NCBI RefSeq assembly: GCF_001316285.1
Contig: NZ_BBDO01000006.1
Span: 1 to 64,000 of the forward strand
DNA: 64,000 nucleotides
Direction of reading: 5' to 3'
Source of the DNA: Vulcanisaeta sp. JCM 16161
GTDB taxonomy: Archaea; Thermoproteota; Thermoprotei; Thermoproteales; Thermocladiaceae
Part shown: one piece after another, positions 1 through 9,439 of the stretch
Numbering within the stretch: the stretch's first letter is position 1
How the letters are laid out: every line of letters begins with the position of its first letter
Made by a program: the position numbers and the translations under genes
The notes under the pieces: model-generated
Told to the model about the DNA's origin: nothing
Databases searched by the model: none
What the model saw: only the letters and a program-made list of their open reading frames with translations

Positions 1-171
1 AAAAAGTAATTCGAATAGAGTTGAATAATTTATTACGCCCAGTCGCCTGTCCTTATTACTGGTGTGTCTCACATACGTGGCGCTTGACAATTGGGATTTT
101 GACATAATATAGCGATTTTAATGAGCAACGCATTTTTACTGGCTCGTGGTAATGATTGTTCCATTTATTGG

Positions 172-972
172 TTAACCCTGACCCTTACCTACTATCTGCG
201 CGGCACTTACTCGCATTAACCTTATCGTTATCTTTAATGGCGTCATCATTATACTCCCTTGTTGCATCTTGAATGGGATATACTCTACGTATATTATTCC
301 CATCACTGTTCTATTCTGCGCAATTACGCCCATCGTATATTCAATGCCCATCACATTAATAACTAGGTAGTTCCCGACCTTAGTCGTATTCGTTATGAAG
401 CCCTCACCGACCAAAATCAGCCTGCCACTGCCGATGTAATCCCTTACTGTGGGTATTCCCATCAATAACCTCACAGTCCCGTTGAATCCCTCGCCTAGGT
501 TGGCGCCATTGTACCTCAGGAACTCATTGATTAATCCCTTGGCGTTATTTATTGCGCTTGGTGAGGTGAATATCCGCATTGGGATTAAGAAGCTTGGAGA
601 GTTACCATAACCAGATAATACGTAGCACGTGTAATTGATAATACCGGGCGGCGCAGTAATATTAGTCAACGTACTACACCTTTGCATATTAATTACTTGG
701 TAACCAACTATGAATGGGAGACCACTTGGTGGGGATCAACCGCGAAAGCCGGCGCACAGGCATGGGGGACCCGCAATAAGCGATTTATTGAGTATGAGTT
801 CATTACCATTAAAGACAACGAGGTCTGCGCTAAACACGGCAGGGCATAGGCAAATACGAGGATAAGAAAGCTCATAGGCAACCTTAATAGATAAGAAAAT
901 AACAGTAGCGGTAATTACCATAGCCACCACTAGCCACTCCAGTTTCGCTACACCCTGTCCATGCGTGGTCAC
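172..972 (-). pseudogene. Membrane-anchored extracellular protein interrupted by one in-frame TGA
   Basis: I do not recognise this protein. The upstream part (736-972, 78 aa) has one membrane segment at about residues 12-30 followed by cysteine pairs (CLCP, CLC). The downstream part (172-687, 171 aa) is polar with several N-glycosylation sequons (NIT, NYT, NGT, NTT, NRT). The two parts are in the same frame: the TGA at 736-738 is followed by 16 open codons leading into the Met at 687. The simplest reading is one type II-anchored extracellular protein of about 266 aa with a premature stop, caused by a base error or a real nonsense mutation. Two separate genes remain possible. Confidence 0.45.
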
Positions 973-1693
973 CCTGTAAGTTTGAGCGATAATTATTTCT
1001 AGGCTTTAATAAACCTCGTTCTAAGAGCTAGTGCGCAACGAACCATGATTAATTACGACAACTAAGTAATGAGACCGTAAGAGACCATTATTGGGCAAAA
1101 CAATGCATTGGCGATTATCTTAATTTTAAGTGAAATTGAGGCTCATTATTTATCAGCCAATGTTCCCCTTATTACTTAATGCGCCTTGCGCCTAGGTCTA
1201 CGTCTACGTAACTATACACTGCATTAACGGTATTGTCGTAACCTAGCGTTCAATTAGCTTATTAATACTAGGGCTGTGGCGTAAAAGGATTCATGTTCAT
1301 AAAAGTTCCTAGAATTATTGTTGGCGTTCTGAATGGTATTACTTAGGCCACATCGCTCAAGTCCTACACATTACCGTAATTGAGCATCTCGTTACCTGTT
1401 TATGAGTAATATAATTATCGCTCTCGTAATTACCACTACTCAGGTTAGATTGGATAAATACATAGTATGAGATGATGACTAATCAATCAATGGTTTATTT
1501 GTGATTACTGCTGCATCATTCCATCATCATTAATATGCGTGCTGCGCGCATCATATGTCGCTTTACATAAAGGCTAAATCGTTTTATTACGGTTTGATGT
1601 CGCTATATTGCCAATGCTGTAGGGAAGGCCCACACTTATGAGGTCACCTATTTCTTTCCAGTAAATTATAGAAGTAACTTCCGGTGTGGAGAT
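973..1693. other. Gene-free A/T-rich stretch
   Basis: I see no open frame with coding character on either strand in these roughly 720 bases. There are scattered TATA-like words but no clear promoter, repeat array or structured RNA. It separates two minus-strand genes for surface-type proteins and may be a degraded gene. Confidence 0.4.
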
Positions 1694-2862
1694 TTAGCTG
1701 TAGCTTGATAATAATGGTATTGTTATGTTTCCAATGCTTGTGTTCAATACGACATATCCGTAGGGTAGTTGGGCAATACTGAGTGGGAGTGTGCGGTTCA
1801 CATTACAGGTGATTGATGATGTGAATAATGATGTCCAATTACCTGTTAATGTTACAACATTCAATGGCATTATAACATTCAATTGCATTGAGGTGGAGCG
1901 ATGTGACTGGGCTAGTAGGGATATGTTGACGATGCTCGTTGAGTTTATTATTAACGACTTATTTAATTCGCACGAAGTTAATAATGAACCATTATATGCG
2001 TATACGCTATAACCATTAATAATTACATTGCTTGGTAATGGATTCTCAAGGACTAAGTTAATTGCATTGATTGGGATCCACAACCGTAGATAATGCAGTA
2101 TAAGTACGGTATTACGGTGTATTTTGCGAAGCCCATTGGTTTATTTACCGGTATTATCTCGGTTATTGAGGTGTTATACATAACCCAAGCTGGTGCTAGG
2201 TTATTGTTAATTATTGTAATTGATACCTTCATACCGACCAACTCACTTGTGAAGTTAATGCCATTTAATGATTTAAAGTCAAGATAGCCGTATCCCGCGA
2301 AGTAGGTACGTGTTGAGTTGTATAGTGCTATTGCCAATGGTAGCATTACTGTGGTTCTTGGCGGCACTAAAACCACCGTTTGACTTGGTATTAATTCACT
2401 GAATATCGGTGATCCGGCATACATCGCTATTGTTATGCGCATGGGTTCATTTGTTGGGTTCGTTATGTTTAGGAACAACGCGAAGTTGTCATTAGCATTA
2501 GTGTAGGAGTAGAGCACGGGTTTAATTCTAATTAATGATCCATAAACCGCGTCCACAAGGCTTGTATAATTAACCCTCAATTCATTGTACTGAGATTGAA
2601 GCATTGTATAATTCATTACTAAATCCCTGTATGCTGTCTCAAGGTTCGTATAATTCATAATCAATTGAATATATTGTACCTGTAATACTGTGTAATTTGT
2701 TCTCAAGGTATTAACCTCACCCTGCAGTGAGGCAATCTTTGATTCTTCGTTACTAATTACTACACCCAGGAAGGCAGCGACAATAACCAATATGATTACT
2801 ATAACGATGTATACAGAGACCTTTATTCTCATGGTTACTCCCATTAAAGGTAATTCAGCCAC
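1694..2862 (-). CDS. Membrane-anchored coiled-coil protein with sequon-bearing repeats (frame broken)
   Basis: The family is not recognised. The first part (2053-2862) has an N-terminal membrane segment (about residues 14-37) and then a coiled coil built from three 14-residue units that each begin NYT, followed by a beta-rich domain. The second part (1694-2083) continues the same kind of beta-rich, sequon-rich sequence in another frame, so one indel near 2085-2095 probably splits a protein of about 385 aa. The real start is probably the third Met (MRIKVSVYIV). It is likely anchored in the membrane with the body outside the cell. The glycosylation is inferred from NxT motifs only. Confidence 0.6.
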
Positions 2863-2965
2863 TTTATTATTTCTATGCTTTAGTTAAGGGCATGTTCTAG
2901 AAGTTAGAATACTGGCTCGGTAGTGATTTATTAGTTTGGTTGTGTATTAACCCTATGGATGTCTC

Positions 2966-3217
2966 ATGGCTCTAAGGATTTGTTGGGGCGTTAAGGTCAG
3001 GGGCGAGAAGAGGCTCGAGTGCGGTGAGGAGGTCAGTGATCCTAAGGTGATTGACGAGGTCATGAAGCTAATAAGTGAGTTCATGATTAGGGTCGAGAGG
3101 CACAAAGCCGTGCTGTTAAGTGATTCGGCAACTCCATTCGACAACGCAACCAATGCACTGAGCAATTGGTTAAGGAATATCGAGACTAGGATTGGGGAAA
3201 GCAATGACGAGGCATAG
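2966..3217 (+). CDS. Small hypothetical protein upstream of the PaREP2b gene
   Basis: An 83-residue charged, mostly helical protein with no membrane segment and no recognised motif. Its 3' end overlaps the next gene by 26 bases, so the two are probably co-transcribed and translationally coupled. It may belong to the same repeat-family unit as the downstream PaREP2b protein (a PaREP2a-like partner is possible, but I cannot show it). It could also be an N-terminal extension of that protein cut off by an indel. Confidence 0.45.
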   Translation: MALRICWGVKVRGEKRLECGEEVSDPKVIDEVMKLISEFMIRVERHKAVLLSDSATPFDNATNALSNWLRNIETRIGESNDEA

Positions 3218-4523
3218 CCAAACTGAGGAGAGCATTGCTCAATGCCGGGAGGAAGATGCTGAGACTCCTAAGCCAAGCCAGAGAGAAGTGCTGAGCACAT
3301 ACAAGCAAGAGCTCGAAGAACTAATTGAAAAGTTGAGGAATGGTGAGGTGAGGGTAATAATTACGGGAGAACCACTCAATAAGGATAAGTCGTTCGTGGT
3401 GCATCTGTACACGGAGAACCTGGCGATTGTGGTAGATAGGGTCGCTGGATCGAGGGGCATAACGATAAGTATATCACTCACTGGGCTCAGGGGCACTCAT
3501 GTGATTACGCCGAGACTCCTCGGCGATGGCAAGCTGAAGACAATGCAGTGCGGGCTAATACTGACAGACGGCTCAATCAAGAATGGATACCCAGTAATGC
3601 CCACTACACAGCTTTGGCAAGCCATCGCCTGGCTAATTGCGTGGCCCGGAAAGAATCACGTGTATATAAGTGGCGTGAGTCTCAACGATAGTAGTATAAA
3701 CATTACTTGGCAATTAAGGGCTATTGATTATAAGGGCGTGTTTAAGGGTAAAGCCGATGTCGTTAAAGAGACAGGTAGGCTCGGCGAGGAGGAGTTCCCG
3801 ACGTTCGTGGTATATATAGTATTTGGTGATGGTGAAGTGAATGTTAAGAGGAAGGATTTTAGGCTCACCATGGGCAAGTCAAAGCTTGGGTTGTGGGGCA
3901 GCATAATTGAGAAACTTAAGGGTCTAGGGTTTAGGAAGGGAGATGATTATGGGTATGCCGTAGCTTACGTGGTTAGGTTTTCCAAAGCCGTTGAGCTGGC
4001 TAGGAAAATACTCAGCGACACAATGATTAAGGCGTTAATTGAGGGCTTGGCTCAATTGCCGGATGCCGAGAAGTTAAGGCGTTTAATCGAGCTGGCAAGT
4101 ATGGAGCTTAAGCCATTGGGTCATTCATCAATCGAGGTAGTTGATGGCATAAGAATGAACGTCCACGTGAGCAATAGCGGCACAATAGAGCTCAGGGCTT
4201 GGCGTAAGGGGCTTGAGGATGCCGTGAGGATTCGGGAGAGACTCAAGAGGGCAGGCTATGAGGCTAGGTTGAGGCCTAGTAGCAGTGATTTCGAGGTCTA
4301 CATAGGCATGTACGTAATTGAGAGGGACCAGGAACTGGCGAGGAAGGTCTGCGAGGTGTTGAGGAGAATGCACGAGGAGGCGGCCAGCAAGGGCAAGGAG
4401 AGGAGGGCAAGGGCGATAGCCAGGGCAATGAAGAAGTTAGGCTGCCCCGCCCAGGGCCCACGGGCCCAAACAAACAAAACGCAATCAACCATTAACCCGC
4501 GTGGTGCCCCGGCCGGGATTTGA
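3192..4523 (+). CDS. PaREP2b-type protein running into tRNA-Phe
   Basis: A 443-residue protein resembling the PaREP2b family, a multicopy group of unknown function in Thermoproteales. Family-like features are the central stretch with LGLWGSIIEKLKGLGF, and the following helical region (LPDAEKLRRLIELASMELKP). The N-terminus has a short coiled coil (residues about 30-50). The last codons lie on the opposite strand of the tRNA-Phe gene: the stop at 4521-4523 falls inside the tRNA 3' half. The Gln/Thr/Asn-rich C-terminal 25 residues look unlike the rest and may be readthrough into tRNA sequence, as expected if the element was inserted or truncated at the tRNA. The frame is intact. Confidence 0.7.
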   Translation: MGKAMTRHSQTEESIAQCREEDAETPKPSQREVLSTYKQELEELIEKLRNGEVRVIITGEPLNKDKSFVVHLYTENLAIVVDRVAGSRGITISISLTGLRGTHVITPRLLGDGKLKTMQCGLILTDGSIKNGYPVMPTTQLWQAIAWLIAWPGKNHVYISGVSLNDSSINITWQLRAIDYKGVFKGKADVVKETGRLGEEEFPTFVVYIVFGDGEVNVKRKDFRLTMGKSKLGLWGSIIEKLKGLGFRKGDDYGYAVAYVVRFSKAVELARKILSDTMIKALIEGLAQLPDAEKLRRLIELASMELKPLGHSSIEVVDGIRMNVHVSNSGTIELRAWRKGLEDAVRIRERLKRAGYEARLRPSSSDFEVYIGMYVIERDQELARKVCEVLRRMHEEAASKGKERRARAIARAMKKLGCPAQGPRAQTNKTQSTINPRGAPAGI

Positions 4524-4618
4524 ACCCTATCCCAAACCCTACCCGGCCTGACCGGGTGGGGTTTGACGGGACCTACCGGTCTTCAGCCGGTCGCTCTCCC
4601 AGGCTGAGCTACCGGGGC
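4502..4618 (-). tRNA. tRNA-Phe (GAA) with a 40-nt intron in the T arm
   Basis: Read on the minus strand: the 7-bp acceptor stem GCCCCGG/CCGGGGC, TA, a GCTC/GAGC D stem, an ACCGG/CCGGT anticodon stem with loop CTGAAGA (anticodon GAA), variable AGGTC, and a T arm that forms only if about 40 bases are removed (CCGGG, TTCAAAT, CCCGG). Discriminator A and CCA are encoded (4502-4504). There is no intron at the usual 37/38 site. Mature length without CCA is 74 nt. A TATA-like CTTAAAT lies about 27 bases upstream. Confidence 0.93.
4527..4566 (-). other. Non-canonical tRNA intron (T-stem position about 51/52)
   Basis: These 40 bases interrupt the 5' strand of the T stem; the boundary can slide by one base. 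The intron folds on itself: CAAACCC and ACCCGG pair with CCGGGT and GGGTTTG around a small loop, giving a helix flanked by exon bulges as needed for bulge-helix-bulge splicing by the archaeal tRNA endonuclease. Extra introns at unusual tRNA positions are known in Thermoproteales, whose heteromeric endonuclease accepts relaxed motifs. Confidence 0.85.
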
Positions 4619-4641
4619 GTTTTTGTTCTTCTTGTCGGGGG

Positions 4642-4648
4642 ATTTAAG
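4642..4648 (-). promoter_or_regulatory. TATA box of tRNA-Phe
   Basis: CTTAAAT on the minus strand, preceded by an A-rich run, sits about 24-30 bases before the tRNA 5' end at 4618, the normal archaeal spacing. Confidence 0.6.
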
Positions 4649-4720
4649 TTTTTTTGTCCTGCTTTATTGTTCGTTGCGTGGTTTTGTATTTTATTTTCTC
4701 GATTGGCTTTCTTTTGTTTA

Positions 4721-4930
4721 TTAGTGTGTCATCATTGCTTTTATGGATAGTGCTTCCTCTGGATCTGGTCTGTTGTACTGATACCTGTGGAGTTCTAGTG
4801 CCGGTATTGCGTTGACGTAAGTGCTGAGGCGCCTTTCGATTATTCCAATTATTTCCTTCATCCCAGTAATTGGTATTAAGGCTATTATATAATCAGCATC
4901 GGCTCGTTCAACTTTAGTGTCGACGGTCAA
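4721..4930 (-). CDS. Small hypothetical ORF, possible gene remnant
   Basis: A 69-residue open frame starting at TTG. The sequence is protein-like (balanced composition, a hydrophobic segment IIALIPITGMKEIIGIIE, then a Pro/Glu-rich tail) but I recognise no family and see no clear promoter. It lies between tRNA-Phe and the queuosine-transporter gene, a spot where gene fragments often accumulate. It could be a remnant of a longer protein. Confidence 0.3.
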   Translation of the reverse strand: MTVDTKVERADADYIIALIPITGMKEIIGIIERRLSTYVNAIPALELHRYQYNRPDPEEALSIKAMMTH

Positions 4931-5128
4931 GGTCTAAGCGGTGTCCTCCACGCTTGGAATGCCTTACCTGCGGCGTTTCTTATGAGCCAATTCTATGAAT
5001 TACTCAGCTAACTCAATCTCAGTGATTGTCTCTTGACCTTGACCTCTCTGTATTTAAGTTGATTCAAAGCTTAACTGCTAGATTTAATGGTTCACCAAGC
5101 CTTAAATACTTGCCTTAACTATTAGCTT

Positions 5129-5180
5129 AGTGATTTGGATCTCGAGTGCTGAGTGTTGTGATGAGGGCTCGCAAAGATGA
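5129..5180 (+). ncRNA. Candidate C/D box guide RNA
   Basis: The order is C-like GTGATTT (5130-5136), 12-nt spacer, D' CTGA (5149-5152), 5-nt gap, C' GTGATGA (5158-5164), 12-nt spacer, D-like ATGA (5177-5180). Two 12-nt guides between the boxes is the hallmark of archaeal C/D sRNAs. A TATA-like CTTAAATAC lies about 25 bases upstream. The outer C and D boxes are not consensus, which limits confidence. It ends just before the 3' end of the convergent transporter gene. Confidence 0.42.
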
Positions 5181-5184
5181 TCCC

Positions 5185-5945
5185 TCACGCCTTACTGGTT
5201 ACGTAGCCGTACTGCAATGCCCTCCTGTTCATCCACACGGCGAGCATTGTCATTGGGACTAGGCTTATCTTTACGGAGAGCTGTGACGCATCAGTAGTAG
5301 TAGCACGTTGTTTGGTACAACGCCGTAGAAGGCGGTTGGTATGAATACCAGGGTGTCGATGGTCATTGCCACTGGGTCCGAGTAACCAACCCTCCTTAAA
5401 ATACCACCACCAAGCCTACTCACGAGGAATACGTCGTAGGTCTCGGAAATGAGGAAGGCGGTTATTGAGGCCATGGCGATCCTCGCAGATTGACCCATTA
5501 TGCTCGTGAATGCACTCTGCAGGTTCCAGAATGGGGCCGGCGGGTACACTATGACCAGCCAGTTTATGATGAATACAAGTGCCTGGAGGTAGGCGGCAAT
5601 CCTAACGACCCAGTAACCAACCCTCCTACCATACCTGAGCGTTAGGAAGTCAAGCATTGCCACGCTGGCGCTGTAGGTGAAGACGCCCAGAGGTATGACC
5701 AGGGGCCCAACGAAGGAGCCGATCTTAGATGCTGTGTATTGGCTGATCGTGAGGAGGAGCATGTAGTTCATGGCGGCCACAGGGAGTAGCAAGTCATCCC
5801 TACCAAACCTATGCAGTAACCATAGCACCCCGGCGACGGCTATGTAGGTTACTAGGGCGTAGCCGTAGAGTTCAGGCAGGCCTGCCAGGTTATTCAGAAT
5901 CATACAGGTTATTCCTGAGCGGCAGGTATTAAAGGAATACCACAA
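5185..5945 (-). CDS. Queuosine/archaeosine precursor transporter, VUT (YhhQ/DUF165) family (frame broken)
   Basis: A polytopic membrane protein of about 250 aa that would import a 7-deazaguanine precursor used for archaeosine in tRNA. The family-typical core is the TASKIGSFVGP and LGVFTYSASVAMLDFL stretch, followed by LRYGRR and several further membrane helices. The frame fails near 5295: the nominal C-terminus is short, but the next frame continues as SVKISLVPMTMLAVW and ends with the stop at 5185-5187. The likely start is the internal Met before ILNNLAGLPELYGY. The substrate is inferred from the family. Confidence 0.75.
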
Positions 5946-6081
5946 TGCACTGGGCTAGGCGCATTACTGTATTTAGCTTATTAGGGGTTGATTGATTAAA
6001 TCCCTCACAACCACTATTGCGCCAATCAACGATAATATAAACGCTTTTATATCCAGGGTGAGGGTAATTCCCTGCTGAGTA

Positions 6082-6714
6082 ATGGAGTCTATCGTTGGTC
6101 CGGTCATTGATAGGCTTTGGATGCCGTGATGAAGAAGGTGGAGAGCGGTAAGAAGTTAACGAGTGAGGACCTAGTGGTGTTAATGCTAGGCATGTTCAGG
6201 GAGACCAACAGGAGGATTGATGATTTGAATAAGAGGGTTGACACATTATTCGAAGCGCTCAGTAAGAGGATTGATGCACTGGAGAATGAGATTAATGAGA
6301 GGTTCAATGCGTATGATGAGAAGATGGCTATGCTCGATAAGAAGATAGATGACAAATTTGCAATAATTGATAGAAAGATTGATGAAAGATTTGCGGCACT
6401 TGACAAGAAAGTCGACGAGAAATTCACTATACTGGATAGGAAAATCGATGAGAGAATTGCCATGCTCGATAAGAAGATTGATGAGAAGGTTAGTGAGTTG
6501 ATGAGGAAGATCGATGAGGTGGATGGTAAGGCTGAGTTGCGCAGTAATTCGTTAAATGCTAGTTGATTCGGTAAATGCCAGGATTGACGCAGTGTATGGC
6601 GAGTTAAGTAGACGTATAAACGAGTTGAGCGACAAGATGGATGCTAGTAATAAGGCGTTGGGCGAGAGGATCGATAGGCTTTATGAGTTGTTGGGTAAGA
6701 TATACGAGGCCTAA
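6082..6714 (+). CDS. Hendecad coiled-coil protein (frame broken twice)
   Basis: The start ATG at 6082 lies about 28-35 bases after a TATA box (TTTTATAT, 6047-6054), fitting a leaderless mRNA. One base is missing from a T run near 6115 (…VIDRL then DAVMKKVES). After about 30 residues the protein becomes a long coiled coil of 11-residue units of the type LDKKIDERFAA, repeated at least six times. A second indel near 6555-6570 moves the frame, and the sequence continues to KIYEA at 6714. The protein is cytosolic and about 210 aa. Such hendecad proteins are common in Thermoproteales; their role is unknown and a scaffold or adaptor is only a guess. Confidence 0.65.
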
Positions 6715-6767
6715 TGAGGCAGGTAGGCAATGCGTAACGTTGATACAGCGCCTTCTGTGACTCACAA

Positions 6768-7502
6768 TTACTTCTCGCCATTGAGTCGAGCCTTTAACTC
6801 GTTGAGTAGCGGTATTTCCCTGAGCATTTCGTCTGTGACGAATTCCCAGTAAATACCGCGTGGCTTTGTGTCAACCCTCTTAACCCTAATCACCCTGCCT
6901 GGAGTGACTATTACGTCTACAGGTAGGTCATAGGATTCCCTGGGAATCTCATCACTTACTAACTGTAGTTCGTGGACTGTGGTTATGACCGGTGTATTCT
7001 CATTGACCTTACCCAAGGCGCTAGCTATTCCCCATTCAATCTCCGCATAACCGTGTGACTTACCCAGCTACGCCCATTGCCTGGGTTTACGGCTACAGAG
7101 CCTATTATGACGAGGTCTATGTTGGGCATGTCCCAGGCTTAATCGGTATGCCCCACCTGAACGCGCCCCTAATGGTCGAAGCCTCGCCATAGTACTGCCT
7201 CGGTATTCTACGAGGATCAAGCATTAGGAAGCCCTCCCTAATCCTAGGCGTGGGCATTATCAACAACTTACCATTAACAAGCGTCAACTCCCTACACCGA
7301 CGCTGGGGTGAGTCAGGTTTATCTTCACCACCCGTGCCCTAACGAACTCAGGCAGTGAAGCGACTAATTCGCAAGCCCTCTCGGCACCCACGAAGTTAGG
7401 TATCCTACCATAGACTGGCCTTGGGAATGACGCCACATTTCTCTCCTCAAGCAACCTCCAAATCCTCTCCCTAATCGCTTGTTTAATGCCCTTAACCTCC
7501 AT
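6768..7502 (-). CDS. 5-formyltetrahydrofolate cyclo-ligase family protein (frame broken)
   Basis: The N-terminal part (7284-7502) has the family's opening helix and the PVYGRIPNFVGAERA segment. The C-terminal part (6768-7016) has TVHELQLV and the late VDVIVTPGRVIRV strand. The middle is readable in other frames (IREGFLMLDPRRI), so at least two indels break a protein of about 245 aa. Family members with known activity convert 5-formyl-THF to 5,10-methenyl-THF using ATP. Archaeal versions of this group are often only annotated by similarity and the natural substrate here is not shown. Confidence 0.72.
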
Positions 7503-7706
7503 CGTTAGTACTCATGTTTACGGAGGGATTAAAATAAGCATTGCCCTACCTAACTAATAATCAGTATTAAGCCGTGATTATGAAAGACGCACTGCATGTT
7601 GGGTAGTTGTTCTATGATACATCGTTGAGCCCTTAATTCCATTATCATTAACTACTTCGTTATTGTCCATGAAATATAAATAAACAACTTACTAATTTAT
7701 TAATGC

Positions 7707-8642
7707 GTGATTAATGTTGCTGATATTAATGCCTTAATTCAATGGATACAATCCCAACAATTAATACTGGGTTTCCCAAACATTACCGTTAACTTCAAGG
7801 ATAGGCATAATGAAATAACGAACCTACTAAATGACCTACGTATTGGCGGTGTCAGGATTATCTATGGACCACTTGGTGCGGGCAAGACAACGCTGTTGAA
7901 CCTGCTTGCCAAGTCCCTCAGGGCTGTTGGGGTAGGTGATACCGCAGTTATTTATGTGAATTACGAGAGTAGGGTTACCAACATTATAATGCCAGGTGCA
8001 CTAAGCATTAGTGGGTTGGTCAACGACCTTCTCAATAGGCTTTCGGCAACCATAATGGGGGTTACGGTCGGTGTTGGTCAGGTGATTGAGTTAGCTAAGG
8101 CCTTATGGAATTACATTAGGGAGTTGCATGGAGTTAACAACGTTCTAATAATACATGATGACCTGGATAGGTGGTTCATGTCTGGAGGCGTTGGGCGTGG
8201 TGCTGTTCAGGAACTAATCACGATGTATGCCGGCGAATTTGAGGGTAAGCCTTTGGGTGAGGCTCCATGGGGTGATAAGTACGTTAAGGTATTCATATCA
8301 ATCAGCGATCAGTCAGCGGTGGAACTCGCGTGGAGGTATAGGGGTAAGGGAGGTTTAATGACAATGCTCCTCTGGAACCTACCGCGTGATGCCTTCCTTG
8401 ATGTCGTTCATGATGTTAAGAGACAGTTAATGAGCAATGTTGATATTGAACACAGCCTACTTTGGCAACTACTTGGTGGTAATGTTAGGGCGTTGATGGA
8501 CCTGGCGACGAATTATAACTGGGACCTAGGGACCTGGTTAAAGGGCATCATAAATCACGTGAGGAACTTAATGTATAGGGAGGCATTAATCCTCAACCTG
8601 CCAGACGTATCGGCATTAATAGCAGGATTAGGTCTAAGGTGA
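7707..8642 (+). CDS. Archaeal P-loop ATPase
   Basis: A 311-aa STAND/AAA-like ATPase. The Walker A GPLGAGKT is at residues 54-61, with a Walker B-like NVLIIHDDLDRW near residue 145. The rest is helical with no membrane segment. I cannot assign a job; archaeal ATPases of this type are often lineage-specific. The next ORF overlaps its stop by 4 bases (GTGA), so it is either a coupled small partner or the true C-terminus after an indel. Confidence 0.7.
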   Translation: MINVADINALIQWIQSQQLILGFPNITVNFKDRHNEITNLLNDLRIGGVRIIYGPLGAGKTTLLNLLAKSLRAVGVGDTAVIYVNYESRVTNIIMPGALSISGLVNDLLNRLSATIMGVTVGVGQVIELAKALWNYIRELHGVNNVLIIHDDLDRWFMSGGVGRGAVQELITMYAGEFEGKPLGEAPWGDKYVKVFISISDQSAVELAWRYRGKGGLMTMLLWNLPRDAFLDVVHDVKRQLMSNVDIEHSLLWQLLGGNVRALMDLATNYNWDLGTWLKGIINHVRNLMYREALILNLPDVSALIAGLGLR

Positions 8643-8893
8643 GTGAACCAAGGCCTGACGATTTGATTTACGGCGCAATGCTTAATGACGAACCACTCAT
8701 TGAGGATAACGTGTTAATACGCATCATAGGCAAGCCACTTTCACAACTACCAAGCGAGGAGTGGGTGGGCGGTGACTACGCCTACCAATTACCTGCTTAC
8801 TACTGGGTCCTCAGGGCCATGATTAATAAGGGGTCGGTAAACATCACGGGCGAGGAAGTGGTGAACGAATTAACGAAATACCTACATAAATAA
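8639..8893 (+). CDS. Small partner or C-terminal segment of the preceding ATPase
   Basis: An 84-residue frame with a GTG start overlapping the upstream stop by 4 bases. It is rich in acidic residues and ends in a helix-turn-helix-like stretch (MINKGSVNITGEEVVNELTKYL), which would suit the winged-helix end of an archaeal ATPase. Given how often genes here are frame-broken, it may simply be the tail of the ATPase. Confidence 0.5.
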   Translation: MSEPRPDDLIYGAMLNDEPLIEDNVLIRIIGKPLSQLPSEEWVGGDYAYQLPAYYWVLRAMINKGSVNITGEEVVNELTKYLHK

Positions 8894-8919
8894 TTACTCC
8901 ATATTTTGCAGTAAATATC

Positions 8920-9385
8920 CTACGAACCACAACATACGATTGCGTAAATCTCCTTACCGTTATCATCTATTAACTTCATTAACTTCCACCTGGAGTCGCA
9001 ATCGCTTGTCGAGAATACGAAGACACCGGGGGATCTTACCGCCAAAGCCCCAGCCATTAATTAACGGGTAAACCCTAAAGCCGATGGGGACGATGACGGA
9101 ATAATCCCTTAATCTATCCTTCTCATTAATTACTTCAACCACCTTAAATTTCTCCCTACATAAATGCGTACTAAGCTCGACATAGTCACCTAGGAATCTA
9201 CAGTCTCTAGGGAATAGCATGAGCACGCTGATTATGACTGCTAAAATAAGTACTAGAATTGCGATGGTCAGTGTGATTAATGGTGGAATTAATTCATACG
9301 TGCTTATGAGTACTACGATGCTAATAGGTATGATAAGTATTAAGATGGGGGTTATTAAGCCCATTTTGCTGAAACAAATCTTCAC
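8920..9385 (-). CDS. Small membrane protein with cytosolic or external domain (frame broken)
   Basis: Two hydrophobic segments near the N-terminus (residues about 9-29 and 32-57) are followed by a soluble domain of about 90 residues. The frame breaks at a run of five G on the plus strand (about 9030): the other frame continues PGVFVFSTSDCDSRW, then LIDDNGKEIYAIV, and stops at 8920-8922. The total is about 154 aa. The cysteines in the last part (SDCDS, VCCG) are visible only in the corrected frame. Function unknown. Confidence 0.55.
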
Positions 9386-9439
9386 GAGTACTGAGTTAGC
9401 CTGAATAGGATTTATAAACTTTTAAAAGATAATATACCA

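Noticed and set aside
4128..4492. Minus-strand Pro/Ser/Leu-rich frames opposite the PaREP2b gene
   Set aside because: Low-complexity composition and overlap with a strong plus-strand gene mark them as antisense shadows.
6104..6463. Minus-strand frame of 119 Ser/Leu-rich residues with repeated SSIF units
   Set aside because: It is the exact antisense of the hendecad repeats in the plus-strand coiled-coil gene; its repetition is a shadow of that repeat.
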